The position numbers and the translations under genes were made by a program. A model generated the notes under the pieces. The model was not told where the DNA came from. It made no database searches and saw nothing but the letters and a program-made list of their open reading frames with translations. Shown in pieces: positions 20,757-31,976 of a DNA stretch of 32,050 bases. This DNA comes from Polysphondylium violaceum (taxonomy: Eukaryota > Evosea > Eumycetozoa > Dictyosteliales > Dictyosteliaceae). The first letter of the stretch is position 1. The number at the start of each line of letters is the position of its first letter. The stretch is from assembly GCA_000277445.1 (NCBI GenBank), contig AJWJ01000259.1, positions 1-32,050 on the forward strand. The letters are read 5' to 3'.

Positions 20757-21521
20757 ATGCAAGATTTAATTAGCTCATTACAAGTTGATTTCAAGAAAAA
20801 GGGATTTGACATAGTAGCTCCTTTTAGAGTATGTGTTGATTGTTGATTTCGTCTCACAAAGATATACTAATTGTAAACATAGGTAAATGAATACAATAAT
20901 GCTGCCAAACATAAATTGGATAATTTGGGAGCAGAGGACGGCACAGGCGTAATTATTGGATGCACCAAATCATTTTGGAGTCATTTTGAAAAATACATTC
21001 AAAAGATCAACACAATACCCAAGGATCCAATGAACTCGTTTTGCAAAGACACCATCGAAGAGGTGTTGGCCAACAACGAATTGGTGCAGCTCTATCAGCA
21101 CGATATTCGTTTCGACTGGAATTCACCCGCCAGCGGAAAATACGTGCACATTCAAACATGCGGTCATTTTGCCGGTGTCGCTCACTATGATAAAGACATA
21201 ATGTGGTCTATTCATCCCACCTATGGTCTCTGGTTTGTATTTAGATGTGCAGTTGTATTCAACCTCAACTATGAAGGACCCTCACCACCATTGGCACCCG
21301 CTAATCTCTTTACCTCAGAGATCAAAGATGAAATGAGAAAATGGACAAATATCGCAATCGAAGAGGGCTGGTCAAATTTAGAAACTCGTTTGAAAATAAG
21401 AGATTCTTGTCCAATTGGTAGAGATCAATATAAATATCAAGGTGATATGTTTGATTATTTTTATCCAATTAATAGATCTGCAAAGAGTGTATTGGAATCT
21501 ATTTTAAATTCAAATAAATGA
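20757..21521 (+). CDS. mmachc: MMACHC/CblC, cytosolic cobalamin-processing chaperone
   Basis: Exon 1 is 20757-20828 and exon 2 is 20883-21521, split by a 54-nt intron (GTATGT donor, CATAG acceptor), giving 236 residues. The start MQDLISSLQVDFKKKGFDIV, then PFRVNEYN, matches the human opening ending GFEVYPFQVAWYNE. TCGHFAGVAHY corresponds to human AAHVAGAAYYY, including the cobalamin-contacting His (here His119, human His122). IHPTYGLWFVFRCAVV corresponds to IHPRFGGWFAIRGVV, keeping the Arg mutated in human cblC disease (Arg161, here Arg145). MMACHC removes the upper ligand of incoming cobalamins, using glutathione or reduced flavin, and hands cob(II)alamin to MMADHC for methionine synthase and methylmalonyl-CoA mutase. 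The proline-rich C-terminal tail of the human protein is absent, as in many non-vertebrate forms. The stop is TGA. Confidence 0.93.
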
Positions 21522-22204
21522 TATTCATCTTTTAATAAAGAGTGAATTATTAAAATACCATTAATATAAACAATATATTTTTTTCTTGTTTGCAGTAGTT
21601 TTCAACCCACAAGACTTTGGATGAAATATATACGCATCAAAGCCTAACTGCACAAAAAATTTAGTTTTGTATGAGTAGGTGTGTTGTTAGAAAAACAAAA
21701 ATCTCAAATTTCTTCAAATATTTAGTTAAACTTTGTTAATTTTAAAATAATTTAATTAAAATTAAATTAATTTGAGATTTTTTGGCCAAGTCAGATCCAT
21801 ATTCCTTGTGTATCTTCATAGTGATACCCTTTATATCAGGAAATCCTAAAGTAGCACACCAACATCAACAACAGCAGAGGGTCCTACTCCATTTATAAAT
21901 CTACTTCAGAAGGATGTAAATATTTTGTGTGATTTGATAAAAGTGTAAATGTATTTTTTTAAAATTTTTTCATTTTTTTAATTTTTTTCGTTTTTTTTGA
22001 ATGCCCAGAAATATGCCTTTTTAGTTATTCTGGGCATTGAAATTTAATCTGGTCAACAACAATTGTTAAGAATTTTTATGATTAAACAGAAATACTTGAA
22101 ATGATAGATTGATTGGGTGGTTTCAAGACCACTATTTACTATAGAAAGCAGTCACCTACTTTATAAAAGATTTGTTAGTTTGGGGTGTTCAACAACAACA
22201 AAAA
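21522..22204. other. 683-base spacer upstream of the large surface glycoprotein
   Basis: No gene was found. The segment contains an inverted repeat (22001-22037), a T-rich block (21955-22000), and a smaller GTGGT/ACCAC inverted repeat near 22118-22133. The last 60 bases look like a dictyostelid leader. Confidence 0.5.
22001..22037. terminator. Ten-base inverted repeat following a T-rich tract; structural role unknown
   Basis: ATGCCCAGAA at 22001-22010 is exactly complementary to TTCTGGGCAT at 22028-22037, with a 17-base loop. It is one of the few GC-containing structures in this spacer. The type label is nominal: it could be an RNA 3' end, a protein site or a small foldback. Confidence 0.35.
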
Positions 22205-25200
22205 ATGAATAAAATAACAATACTATTATTTATATCTTTATTTATAGCATTCGTTTATTCTAATCCATCAAGTATTTATTTAATTACATACAATCATCAA
22301 TAAGCGTTATAATTAACTTTTTTACTATATAATTTTAGTTTTAAAAACAGAATTGGTTGAAGAATATACTACATTTTATGATCAATGTAATTTAAAATCA
22401 TATCATATTATTCAAACAAATGGATATGAGATATTAGATGTTAAAGATGGTGTTCTCAAAATGAAAAACACTACCCATGCACTAGTATACCACTCTATAA
22501 ACAAAAGAGTTGGTAGTTATATATTTGATTTAGTTTTAAATCCAGATACAAAAGATGAATATATATTTAAAAATACTATCAATATTAAATGTGAAGGTAA
22601 GTCCATATTGTTTATTTAAAATTATATATTCAACAATTTTTATTAATATATAATATTACATTTAGAATTACCATATCCATTTAATATTGAATTAAAAGAA
22701 TTACCATTAAATTATGGTAATTTATTATCAAGTAGAATTACAGTGAAGCCAAAGAATATTAATCCAAAAAAGTATTATAATGGTAAATTTGGAATTTACA
22801 ATGACGACAATGCATTTACAATTGATTACACCAAAGATAATGAAGGTTACATACAATTGAATTTACATTTTGATCCATTATCTAAAACAAAAAATACATT
22901 ACAAGAAATTTATTTTGAAGATTCAATGGCTAGAAGAACAAACTATAGTGTATCTACATTTTTAAAAGATTACTCTCCAATTGGTGATATTTTATCAACA
23001 GAGTTTTACCCCGTTCAAGATGAAAACATTGATCCTGATCAAGTGGTGGTTGTTGAAATGATGGTTCAAGGTAATCCTATTTACTCTTCTTTATATTATG
23101 GCGAGAGTAAACAGAATCGTGCTCCAGTGTATCCCATAGAAAACAGTGGGGAAAAGACAAGATATCTAGGTTATATGGATTTGTCCTCATTGTTTACATA
23201 TATTCCAGATGGAAATCTTACATTAAATACCTATAACAAAGAGAATCCAATCACAAAAACAAAGAAATGGACAGCCAAACAAACACCTGGACCCAAACAT
23301 AAATCTGCTTCTTCATCCACCTATATACTTGACGAATCAAATGGACTGAGAGAAATTACACTCAAGGCCCAATCATTACAAAACATTCAACTCAACAGCT
23401 TTGATTATTTGTCTACAAATTTCAATTCAACAAGTTTTACTTGGCCAATAGGTCAAGGAAGGGGCACAGAGAAATCATTTGATTTTACCTACTCTTTTAT
23501 TGGAAAGATATTAAAGGATTTTAGTTCTACATTAACTAAATCAAACATAACTTTTCCAGAGATTCTCATTACGAATGACGATGAATCACCAATCATTGAC
23601 ACCAAACCACCAGTTTTGGTCGATTTGTCCTATGAGCTATTGCCAAATGGATATGTATTGCTAAAGGCTCATATTAAAGATGATGTATCTGGTTTTGCAA
23701 ATCTCTATATGACAAAAAACAATGCTATTCTATCACCAATTAATTTACAAAAAGGAACCTTGTTGGATGGTTATTATGAAGTTGTTGTCCAAGCTGCCAT
23801 TGTCATGAATAACGGTATGTTGTCATTGACTGACAAAGCTGGTAATTCCAAAGAATTCTTTTCCAGTGATTTCCCAGAGCATTACGATGTGGCCAATCAG
23901 TTTCCAGCTTTTCCATCGTCTAGTGTAGATTATTTTGATATTACAGAATTTTACTTTGAGTCAAATAATTTAGTTTTATCAGAGTTTGGTATTCTCAACA
24001 CCGTGTATTGCAAGTTTAAAGGTGCAAGTAAACAATCCATCACTCCATCGTTTTACATAAGAGCCTATCAAAACAATGGTGAATCTCTCAACACTGAAAA
24101 TATGGTAGAGTATTTGATGGAGTGGGACAGCGAGTTGGAGTTGTATAGAAAACAATTTTATTTACCAGCCAGATTGTTGAATAGAAATGTAGAATATATG
24201 TTATTCTTTGCACCAAATTATTTTACCTCTTCAACATTGTATCAATTGTTTGGTGAAAAGGCTTTATTAAAGGTAGCCAAAGCTAGTAATTCTGATGAAA
24301 TGCCTCCAATTGTGACTAGTCTCTCATGGGATCCACCAACAAATTTGACTATTGATCCAAAACAACAAGTCGATATAATTCTTTCGATTGGTATTCAAGA
24401 TAACAAAAATGGATTTGAATATGGTACTCTAACTATTGGCTCTGATTATGATTCTAGAGTAGGACACAAGTTTGCTTTTACACCATCAGATTCTATGAAT
24501 GGCGATGTTTACAATGGTATCTATCAATTCAAATTAACTTTGAATGGAAATTGTAGAACACAGCAATATAAAATCATAGAGATGGAGTTGTACGATTCAT
24601 CTGGCCACAGATCATCCACCAAAGAGGGAATTAATCCTTTGTATAAATTTTATCAATCTCCTTCAACTACTCTTTCGGTCACATGCAGTGTAGGTCTTGA
24701 TAGAGATCCACCCATTATCAAGAGATTGCAATACTCTAAAACATCGTTTAGTAAAGATAGTTTGGATAGATCCTTCTCCATATCCATGTCTGTTCAAGAT
24801 AATGGTAGCCCTGGTGTATCTCTTGGCCATCTTCCTTTTGTGTATCTCTTGGATGATGTTGGTGCAAGTGTTCAAGTAGAATTTGTTCTTGAAAACTATG
24901 ATAATACCTATAGAATAGCAAACTATAGTACAACCATTCAATTGCCATATAATTTTGGCAATGAAAATGGATTCATTGTCTCTATCTATGGTATCTATGA
25001 TAATCAACTAAACACCATGGGTTATTCAGCCGAAGATTTAAGAATTGCAGGATTTACTTCCTTTATTCAAACACAAATTACAACTACACCAATCCTTGAA
25101 TCTTCTTTACCCATTTCCAGTCAAGGCGGCTTATTAACTTTGTTTGGCCAAAGATTATTGGGTACCGATGTGTTTGCCTATGTCAACTACCTCGATGGAG

Positions 25201-26402
25201 CTGGTTATCAAAAGGTATTGCTCTCTTTTACTTCTGGTGTCACTGTTAGAATTGATAATCTTAATATTCCCAACTTGGCAACATCATTTTATATAAAGCT
25301 CTCTGTTGATGGAGTCATGTCTAATGATTTATTAATTGTCCCAATCCACACTATTAAAGCTGGCTCGCAATCATCTTATTGTAAAGGTGAGCCTCTATGT
25401 GGTGGAGTTAGCAAGGGATACTGTTCAAAGAATGCTGGATGCGTTTGTATTCCTCCATATTCTGGAGACCAATGTTTGAATTCCAATTCACTCGATTCTC
25501 CACCCCCATTCAACAGCACCACTCCAAACTCTGTTGGCAACGTAGCCATTGATCCATTGCAATCATTCTTTTACGAATTCTCTGCTCTAGAGCTTGAGGA
25601 GCTGGATTCCAAAGGCGATTTGATCGTGTCTTATGACCTCAGCAATTGGTCCTCATTCACCAACAAAAGCATATCGATCAACAACAAACAGAAATACATA
25701 TACTCAATAACGCTCAAAAATGAGTTTGAAGATAAAATCGATACTGTTGTCAACATCACTGTCGAGTACAACAAAGAAAAACAAGAACAGCACATATTTG
25801 CCAACACCGAATACTATGTCAGTCCCAATGCAGTCAAATACACCATCTCGCTTGGCGCATACGGATTCGCAAGTAATCTCAATCGACTCCGATTGGTCAT
25901 GCACTCAAATTTCACATTTAAACAAGACATCACCTGCTCACTGATAGAGAGTGGCAAGGTGTCGTCCAGTGTCGACTACGTCAAACTCAAAGTCAACGAC
26001 CACTATCTCTACTCGAGATACGCCAGTGTTGGTGAGATTGATTCAAAATCGACCAGAGTAAAGAATGTAATCAACCTCCACCGCGATCATCAAACCCCCA
26101 ATAGTGCCGTAGCAAGAGTATCCATCCAGCTCCCCTATTATGAAAGCAGTGCCATTGTATCTTCTGATTTCTCTATTCTCCACGATCACCTGGAATCAAC
26201 ATTGAACAACAAAGACGCAATCTGTGACACCAATAAAGGAAAAAAGAAAAAACTCACTCGTGGCCAAGTCGCTGGCATTGTTGTAGGTGTCCTTGTGTTC
26301 AGTTCTGCTCTCGTGGCTATCGTTTCCCATCGTATTATAAATTACAAGAAATGGCATAAATCTCAACAAGAACTAGAAGAAACTACAAAATTAATAAATT
26401 AA
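22205..26402 (+). CDS. Large single-pass surface glycoprotein with TIG-like and EGF-like modules (ComC-like family)
   Basis: Exons are 22205-22271, 22339-22596 and 22666-26402, giving 1353 residues. Introns are 67 and 69 nt; donors are GTATTT and GTAAGT, both phase 1. Residues 1-19 (MNKITILLFISLFIAFVYS) are a signal peptide. A long beta-rich ectodomain with many Asn-X-Ser/Thr sites follows, with repeated segments of the type DxxPPI...L (for instance near TKPPVLVDLSYEL, EMPPIVTSLSWDP and DRDPPIIKRLQYS), suggesting tandem Ig-like folds. A TIG-like domain lies near 914-995 (ISSQGGLLTLFGQRLLGTDV). An EGF-like module lies near 1013-1045 (CGGVSKGYCSKNAGCVCIPP, then YSGDQC). One membrane helix is near 1307-1329 (VAGIVVGVLVFSSALVAIVS) with a short basic tail. 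The same layout occurs in dictyostelid ComC and, for TIG plus membrane helix, in Tgr adhesion proteins. A role in contact or communication during aggregation is inferred. Confidence 0.88.
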
Positions 26403-26905
26403 TAAAGATAACTAGTAATAGATGAATAAAATTGTTTGTTTATTTATCGTATTTATAGAAATACATCATAATACGTCAATCATGACCTTTTAAACCAATG
26501 TCTAATGTAGAAACTTCTTTAGTCTAATATATATATATATATTGAGATAGATAAAAGTAATCATAAGAAAAAAGGAATCATTTTAGGTTAAATCTTTATC
26601 AGTAATCAAATATCTGTTCCGTTTGATTAGGGTGGTAGATATTGACTTTTAATTCCCTAATCTAATCACTTTCCTTTTTTCATTTTAAAATGATGCAAAT
26701 TATAGTGATTAATAATGATTGTCTGCTTTTGTTTTGCAAACAAAATAAAACAAATCATCTAATAATCAAATAATTGATACAATTTAATAATGAATACATT
26801 ATCAAGCTACAAAAGAAAATGGTGTTTTTTAATATAAATATTTCTATTGTTCAAGACCAATGCATTTGAGCAAATAGCGCAAGAACTAACTATCTGAGCC
26901 CCTTG

Positions 26906-26945
<40 letters not shown>

Positions 26946-27441
26946 AAAGGGCTTTGCAAAGAGATGATCATTTGATTACCAACCCAGGCTGTGTATATTA
27001 AAGTATCTGCTTGTTCAAATTTGATCTTTTCTAAGAATGGTTCATCCCATTGGATATTATCATATTTTTATAGATAATAAATCTGCCACAGAACAACAAG
27101 ATTTATAGAAAATATGACAACACCTAAAGGATTAATCATTTTTACAAAAGTCTTGGGCCTAGGTATTTAAATTTGTGCAATGAATGGAAGATTGCTAATA
27201 ATTTTCTACAGAAAGTATAGGTAGAGTTGAACTATCTTTCAATGTACTGCCTGTAGCGGAGGGGTATATTTATAAGGCGAGTTAAAACCTTGAAGGTCGC
27301 GCCAATGTGTTGTTGACCCTGTGATCTTCTTTCAAAAGAGTAAATAAAATATAATTTACAATAAATCTATCTCTCTATTTATTATCTATTTAGTTTTCTA
27401 TTATTATTATTATTCTACTTTAAAAGATCTAATGTGCATCC
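26403..27441. other. 1.04 kb spacer between the convergent surface glycoprotein and LZIC genes
   Basis: No gene was supported. It contains a 36-A run (26908-26943) flanked by short complementary GC-bearing segments and an unusually GC-containing island near 27240-27335. As the flanking genes converge, no promoter is expected here, which makes these features stand out. Confidence 0.5.
26908..26943 (+). repeat. Run of 36 A residues between complementary GC-containing segments
   Basis: The homopolymer is preceded by GAGCCCCTTGGC and followed by TTAAAGGGCTTTGC. AGCCCCTT and AAAGGGCT can pair with one bulge, so the A-run would sit in the loop of a hairpin. A poly-A insertion inside a small inverted repeat is one reading. 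Confidence 0.85.
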
Positions 27442-28536
<1,095 letters not shown>

Positions 28537-30043
28537 ATGGAAATAACTACTGATACAACAATGGACAGCAACAACTCACCTGGCTATCAACCTGATTCAC
28601 CAGACTATTACCCCGAAACACCAGACTATCACCCCGATTCACCAAACTATCAACCCAATTCACCAGACTATCAACCCGACTCGCCTTCTTTTGATTTACC
28701 ATCTCGTTTCGATAATATCAGTATCACTGATCTACAAGAAATTGTAATTATATCACCTCATATTCAAACTATTATACTGTATCTATAAAAGCAACTAATA
28801 ATAATAATAATAAAAGGAGACAAATTTAAATCAAATAGCAAATGAAATTATAGAATCAAGTTCATTGGATGTATTATCTCCCGCAGTAGTAAAGATTAAA
28901 AAATTTAGTGTTGGCAGTAAAATAAATGTTATACTTAATTGTAATAGCAAGTTATTTCCAAAACTAATAGACTTACTAAACAATAGTGATGATTATCCAA
29001 GTTTTCAAGTATGTATATATAGATAGATTATGATGGTATCATATGATGCATTCAACTAATAAACTATATAGTTTGAAATCATTTGGATCCTTTTAAATGT
29101 ATTTGCAGGTACATTGGAGCAAGCAGAGTATCTTGTCCAATTAAATGTATTGCCTATTTTGAAAAGAATACTAGAGAGAACAACTGATGAGAACCTGCTC
29201 ATTCAAATTCTGTGGTGTATTAGTAATGTAGCTGCGGAGAAATCATTGTGTAAATTACTTTTTGACGTTGGTATATTTCATTCATTGTTACCCTTGTTGC
29301 AAAACATGACCAATAGTTCAAAGGAGTTGCTTGAACAGCTATCGGGAGTCCTTTGTAATCTTATCGTTAGAGGAAGTCCTGGTAACGCTTTATCTCAATT
29401 AGCACTACCTTTTCTGCACAGATTCATATACTGTAGCCATAATGGAGTTGTTAAAAATGGTTGTTCAGGTTTGATCGGTGTATTCAAAGAAGATAACTCT
29501 TCTGACCAACAAATCCAAACCTATTTAAATGATTGCAACCCAGGTCCTAGACTACTGGCGCTGTTGGCCACTTCAAAAGACCCCAAAGTCGTGCGAAAAT
29601 CTCTCGAAGCCATTGGCTCTATCCTCGTTCGTCGTCAACAACAGGTACAATATCTCTTGGACTGCACCTTTGATCACAATGGCTCTGCATTTGGCCTGCT
29701 GGACGGCATTCGTTGTTGTCTGAAATTACCAAGCAAAGACATTCGCAAAGTGGCCACATGGGCACTCTCCAATCTCGCCGTCGACAACACCCAGCTCCTC
29801 ATCGACAGTAAAATGATGGACATTGTCATCGACCACCTCTTGCTCGACCCTGCCGTGAATGTGAGGGTCGAGGCCATGTGGACCATCTGCAATGCCCTCA
29901 TTTCCAAACAAAACTCGTTCTACTTTTCTCACAAAATGGCCCACATAAAAACCACGCTCACCAATGAGTTATCTAAAAACGAAATCCAAAAACCCGAACA
30001 CTTGGACTTGATTAAATTCATAGTAAACCATACTTATAAGTAA
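28537..30043 (+). CDS. Importin-alpha-like ARM protein with an N-terminal RNA polymerase II CTD-like heptad array
   Basis: Exons are 28537-28743, 28817-29008 and 29072-30043, giving 456 residues. Introns are 73 nt (GTAATT donor) and 63 nt (GTATGT donor), both phase 0 and placed exactly as in the sister gene. Residues 17-51 are five heptads of the form Y-x-P-x-S/T-P-x (YQPDSPD, YYPETPD, YHPDSPN, YQPNSPD, YQPDSPS). No importin-beta-binding domain is seen. From about residue 70 the chain is armadillo repeats of the importin-alpha type. W-xxx-N pairs that hold NLS side chains are present in FEIIWILLNVFAG, ILWCISNVAAE, ATWALSNLAVD and AMWTICNALIS. The pair expected in the fourth repeat is lost (SGVLCNLIV). 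It could be a cargo receptor with an unusual regulatory tail or a nuclear scaffold no longer using importin-beta. The start could also be Met9, which aligns with Met1 of the sister. Confidence 0.85.
28585..28689 (+). repeat. Five tandem 21-bp units encoding CTD-like heptads
   Basis: Five consecutive 21-base units each encode Tyr at position 1, Pro at 3, Ser or Thr at 5 and Pro at 6. The unit length never changes. DNA copies differ at third positions (TATCAACC, TATTACCC, TATCACCC), so the array is not a fresh slippage product. Confidence 0.92.
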
Positions 30044-30133
30044 CCTTGTATTATTCCAAACCCTTTTCACCTGCAGAAAAATAAAAAATCAAATATATCT
30101 AGATCTTTTTTCATTTTTTGAAAATCACTTTTC

Positions 30134-30165
30134 ACATTCTTGATATCGATATATTTCAAGAATGT
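30134..30165. terminator. Ten-base inverted repeat after importin-alpha-like gene 1
   Basis: ACATTCTTGA at 30134-30143 pairs exactly with TCAAGAATGT at 30156-30165 across a 12-base loop. It lies 90 bases past the stop of gene 1 and 40 bases before the start of gene 2, so it may mark the transcript end or be a control site of the next promoter. Confidence 0.35.
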
Positions 30166-30207
30166 AAAGAGAATAGGTGATCAACTTTTACATTTGTGAT
30201 AGATAAT

Positions 30208-31608
30208 ATGGATAGTCAACAGACTTTTGATTTAAAAGCAAAATTTAGTGTATTCACTATTGATGATGAAAAACAAATAAAAGAAACAGTAATTATCAGA
30301 TCTATTTATTAATTCCTGTTATTGCGCCCCATTTACTAAGAGATATTATAGGAGTTACATTTAAATCAAATAGCAAACAATATTATAGAATCAAATTCAT
30401 TAGAGGCATTATTATCTGATGTCGTAAAGATTAGACAACTCAGTACAACAGGGGCAGATAAAATTGAATCTATAGTTAATTGTAATAGCAAGTTGTTTCC
30501 AAAACTCATCGATCTATTAAATAATAGTGATGATAATCCTAAATTTCAAGTATGTAGATAATTGTTATCTATAAGCAATAGCATTTTATATTAATAACAA
30601 ACATTATAGTTTGAAATAACTTGGATATTCTTAAATGTATGTGCAGGTACCTTTAAACAAACTAAATATGTAGTAGATTTAGATGTGTTGGGTTCATTCA
30701 AGAGAATACTTGCTCACTCAAAAGATCAACAATTGTTAATTCAAGTTCTTTGGTGTATTAGAAATATATCTGACGATGATGCATTGAATCAATTGGTTTT
30801 TGTAAATGGTTTGTTTGATTCATTATTACTTTTACTTGGCAACATAGACAAGACTTCCACAGAGTTGGGCAAACAGATAGCAACAACATTTTGCAATATG
30901 ATTATTAATGGAAAGCACAAGTTTTCAATATACAATTCGGCATTGCCTTGGTTAAATAGATTCATCAATTCAAATGATCCCGAAATCGTTAATGTTTCAT
31001 GTAAAGCTATGAACAATATACTCTGCGCAGAGAATGATTCTGCTATTGAAAAAACTCTTTCGTTTCTACACAAACATAACCCAGGTCCTCGGTTAATAGA
31101 GATTGTGTTGACATCAAGCGATGAAACAACCATTGAGAGTGCTATGGTAAACATAGGCGATATCCTCTCCAGTAGTCAAGAACATGTAATGTATCTTTTA
31201 CAATGTAATGTAAAAGTTGGTGGCGGTGGTGTTGTCAAAGGTCCCGCTGGTTTATTAAATGCCATTGAATGGTGTTTCAGTTCATCTAACCCACTAATTC
31301 GTAAAGCTGCTACTTGGGCACTCTCAAACCTTGCCGTTGAATACCCACAATTGCTCATTGATCACCATATGCTGGATAACGTCATACACAACCTCTTAGT
31401 TGACCAAGACATGGATGTCAGAGTTGAGGCTATATGGGTAATCAATAATGTACTTGAGTCCTCTGCAGACGTCTCTGTTTTAAAATCCAAAATGCCCCAA
31501 ATCACACACACCCTCTCCAATGAATTATCCAAAAAGGAAATTAAAGATCCTTTAGCCATAAATGCCATAAACTTTATTATTGACTATCAATCAAATGAAC
31601 AGCAATAA
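30208..31608 (+). CDS. Importin-alpha-like ARM protein, tandem paralogue without the heptad array
   Basis: Exons are 30208-30288, 30352-30549 and 30610-31608, giving 425 residues. Introns are 63 and 60 nt, both phase 0, with GTAATT and GTATGT donors matching the upstream paralogue. The start MDSQQTFDLKAKF aligns with MDSNN and FDLPSRF of gene 1, showing that the difference is just the heptad block. ELHLNQIANNIIESNSLEAL opens the repeat domain. Trp-Asn pairs of NLS-binding ARM repeats occur in FEITWIFLNVCAG, VLWCIRNISDD, ATWALSNLAVE and AIWVINNVLES; the fourth repeat (ATTFCNMII) lacks Trp. There is no importin-beta-binding N-terminus, so it resembles an autoinhibition-free or importin-beta-independent form. 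Canonical importin-alpha is about 520-540 residues; the missing length is the N-terminal domain plus part of the C-terminus. Confidence 0.87.
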
Positions 31609-31707
31609 ATAATAACTTTGCCAAAACTAATTTATTTGGAGGATTGAAGACTCTATCGACTTTTCTACTAAATATCATAAATATTTTGGAGACTTATTTC
31701 ATCTATG

Positions 31708-31732
31708 GAATTGCCCACTTAGTGGGCAATTC
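31708..31732. terminator. Perfect 12-bp inverted repeat with one-base spacer
   Basis: GAATTGCCCACT (31708-31719) is followed by one T and its exact complement AGTGGGCAATTC (31721-31732). It lies 100 bases downstream of importin-alpha-like gene 2. The tiny spacer makes it a near-perfect DNA palindrome, better suited to a dimeric protein site or cruciform than to an RNA hairpin. Confidence 0.6.
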
Positions 31733-31858
31733 TTTACCAAAAGGAAAAGTTTGTAAATATTTCTAATGAATCGAAATCCTCACCGAAGGTTTGCACATTC
31801 CTTGGCATGATTATCTGAAACTAAAATTTATAAAAAAAATATTCATAGTGAACCTTAT

Positions 31859-31976
31859 TATCATAAGTATTTATTGTATTATGGAGGAAGTTTGCCAATC
31901 TTTGAGATAGAAAATTTTTTAGTCTGAGGATAGGCAAATCTCCTGCCAAAAACCATACTTATGATATCATAAGTAT
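31859..31976. repeat. Imperfect foldback ending in a perfect 22-bp palindrome
   Basis: TATCATAAGTAT at 31859-31870 is complementary to ATACTTATGATA at 31955-31966. Between them, GGAGGAAGTTTGCCAATC (from 31882) is largely complementary to GATAGGCAAATCTCC (31928-31942). The outer right arm is itself half of a perfect palindrome covering 31955-31976, centred on GATATC. The whole resembles a small foldback or MITE-like element, but no target-site duplication could be confirmed. Confidence 0.5.

Noticed and set aside
24663-25944. Frames on both strands inside the third exon of the large surface glycoprotein
   Set aside because: They are shadows of the 1.2 kb-codon main frame, which has signal peptide, EGF and membrane features.
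27010-27025. TTGTTCAAATTTG resembling a tRNA B-box
   Set aside because: No A-box or cloverleaf could be drawn around it.
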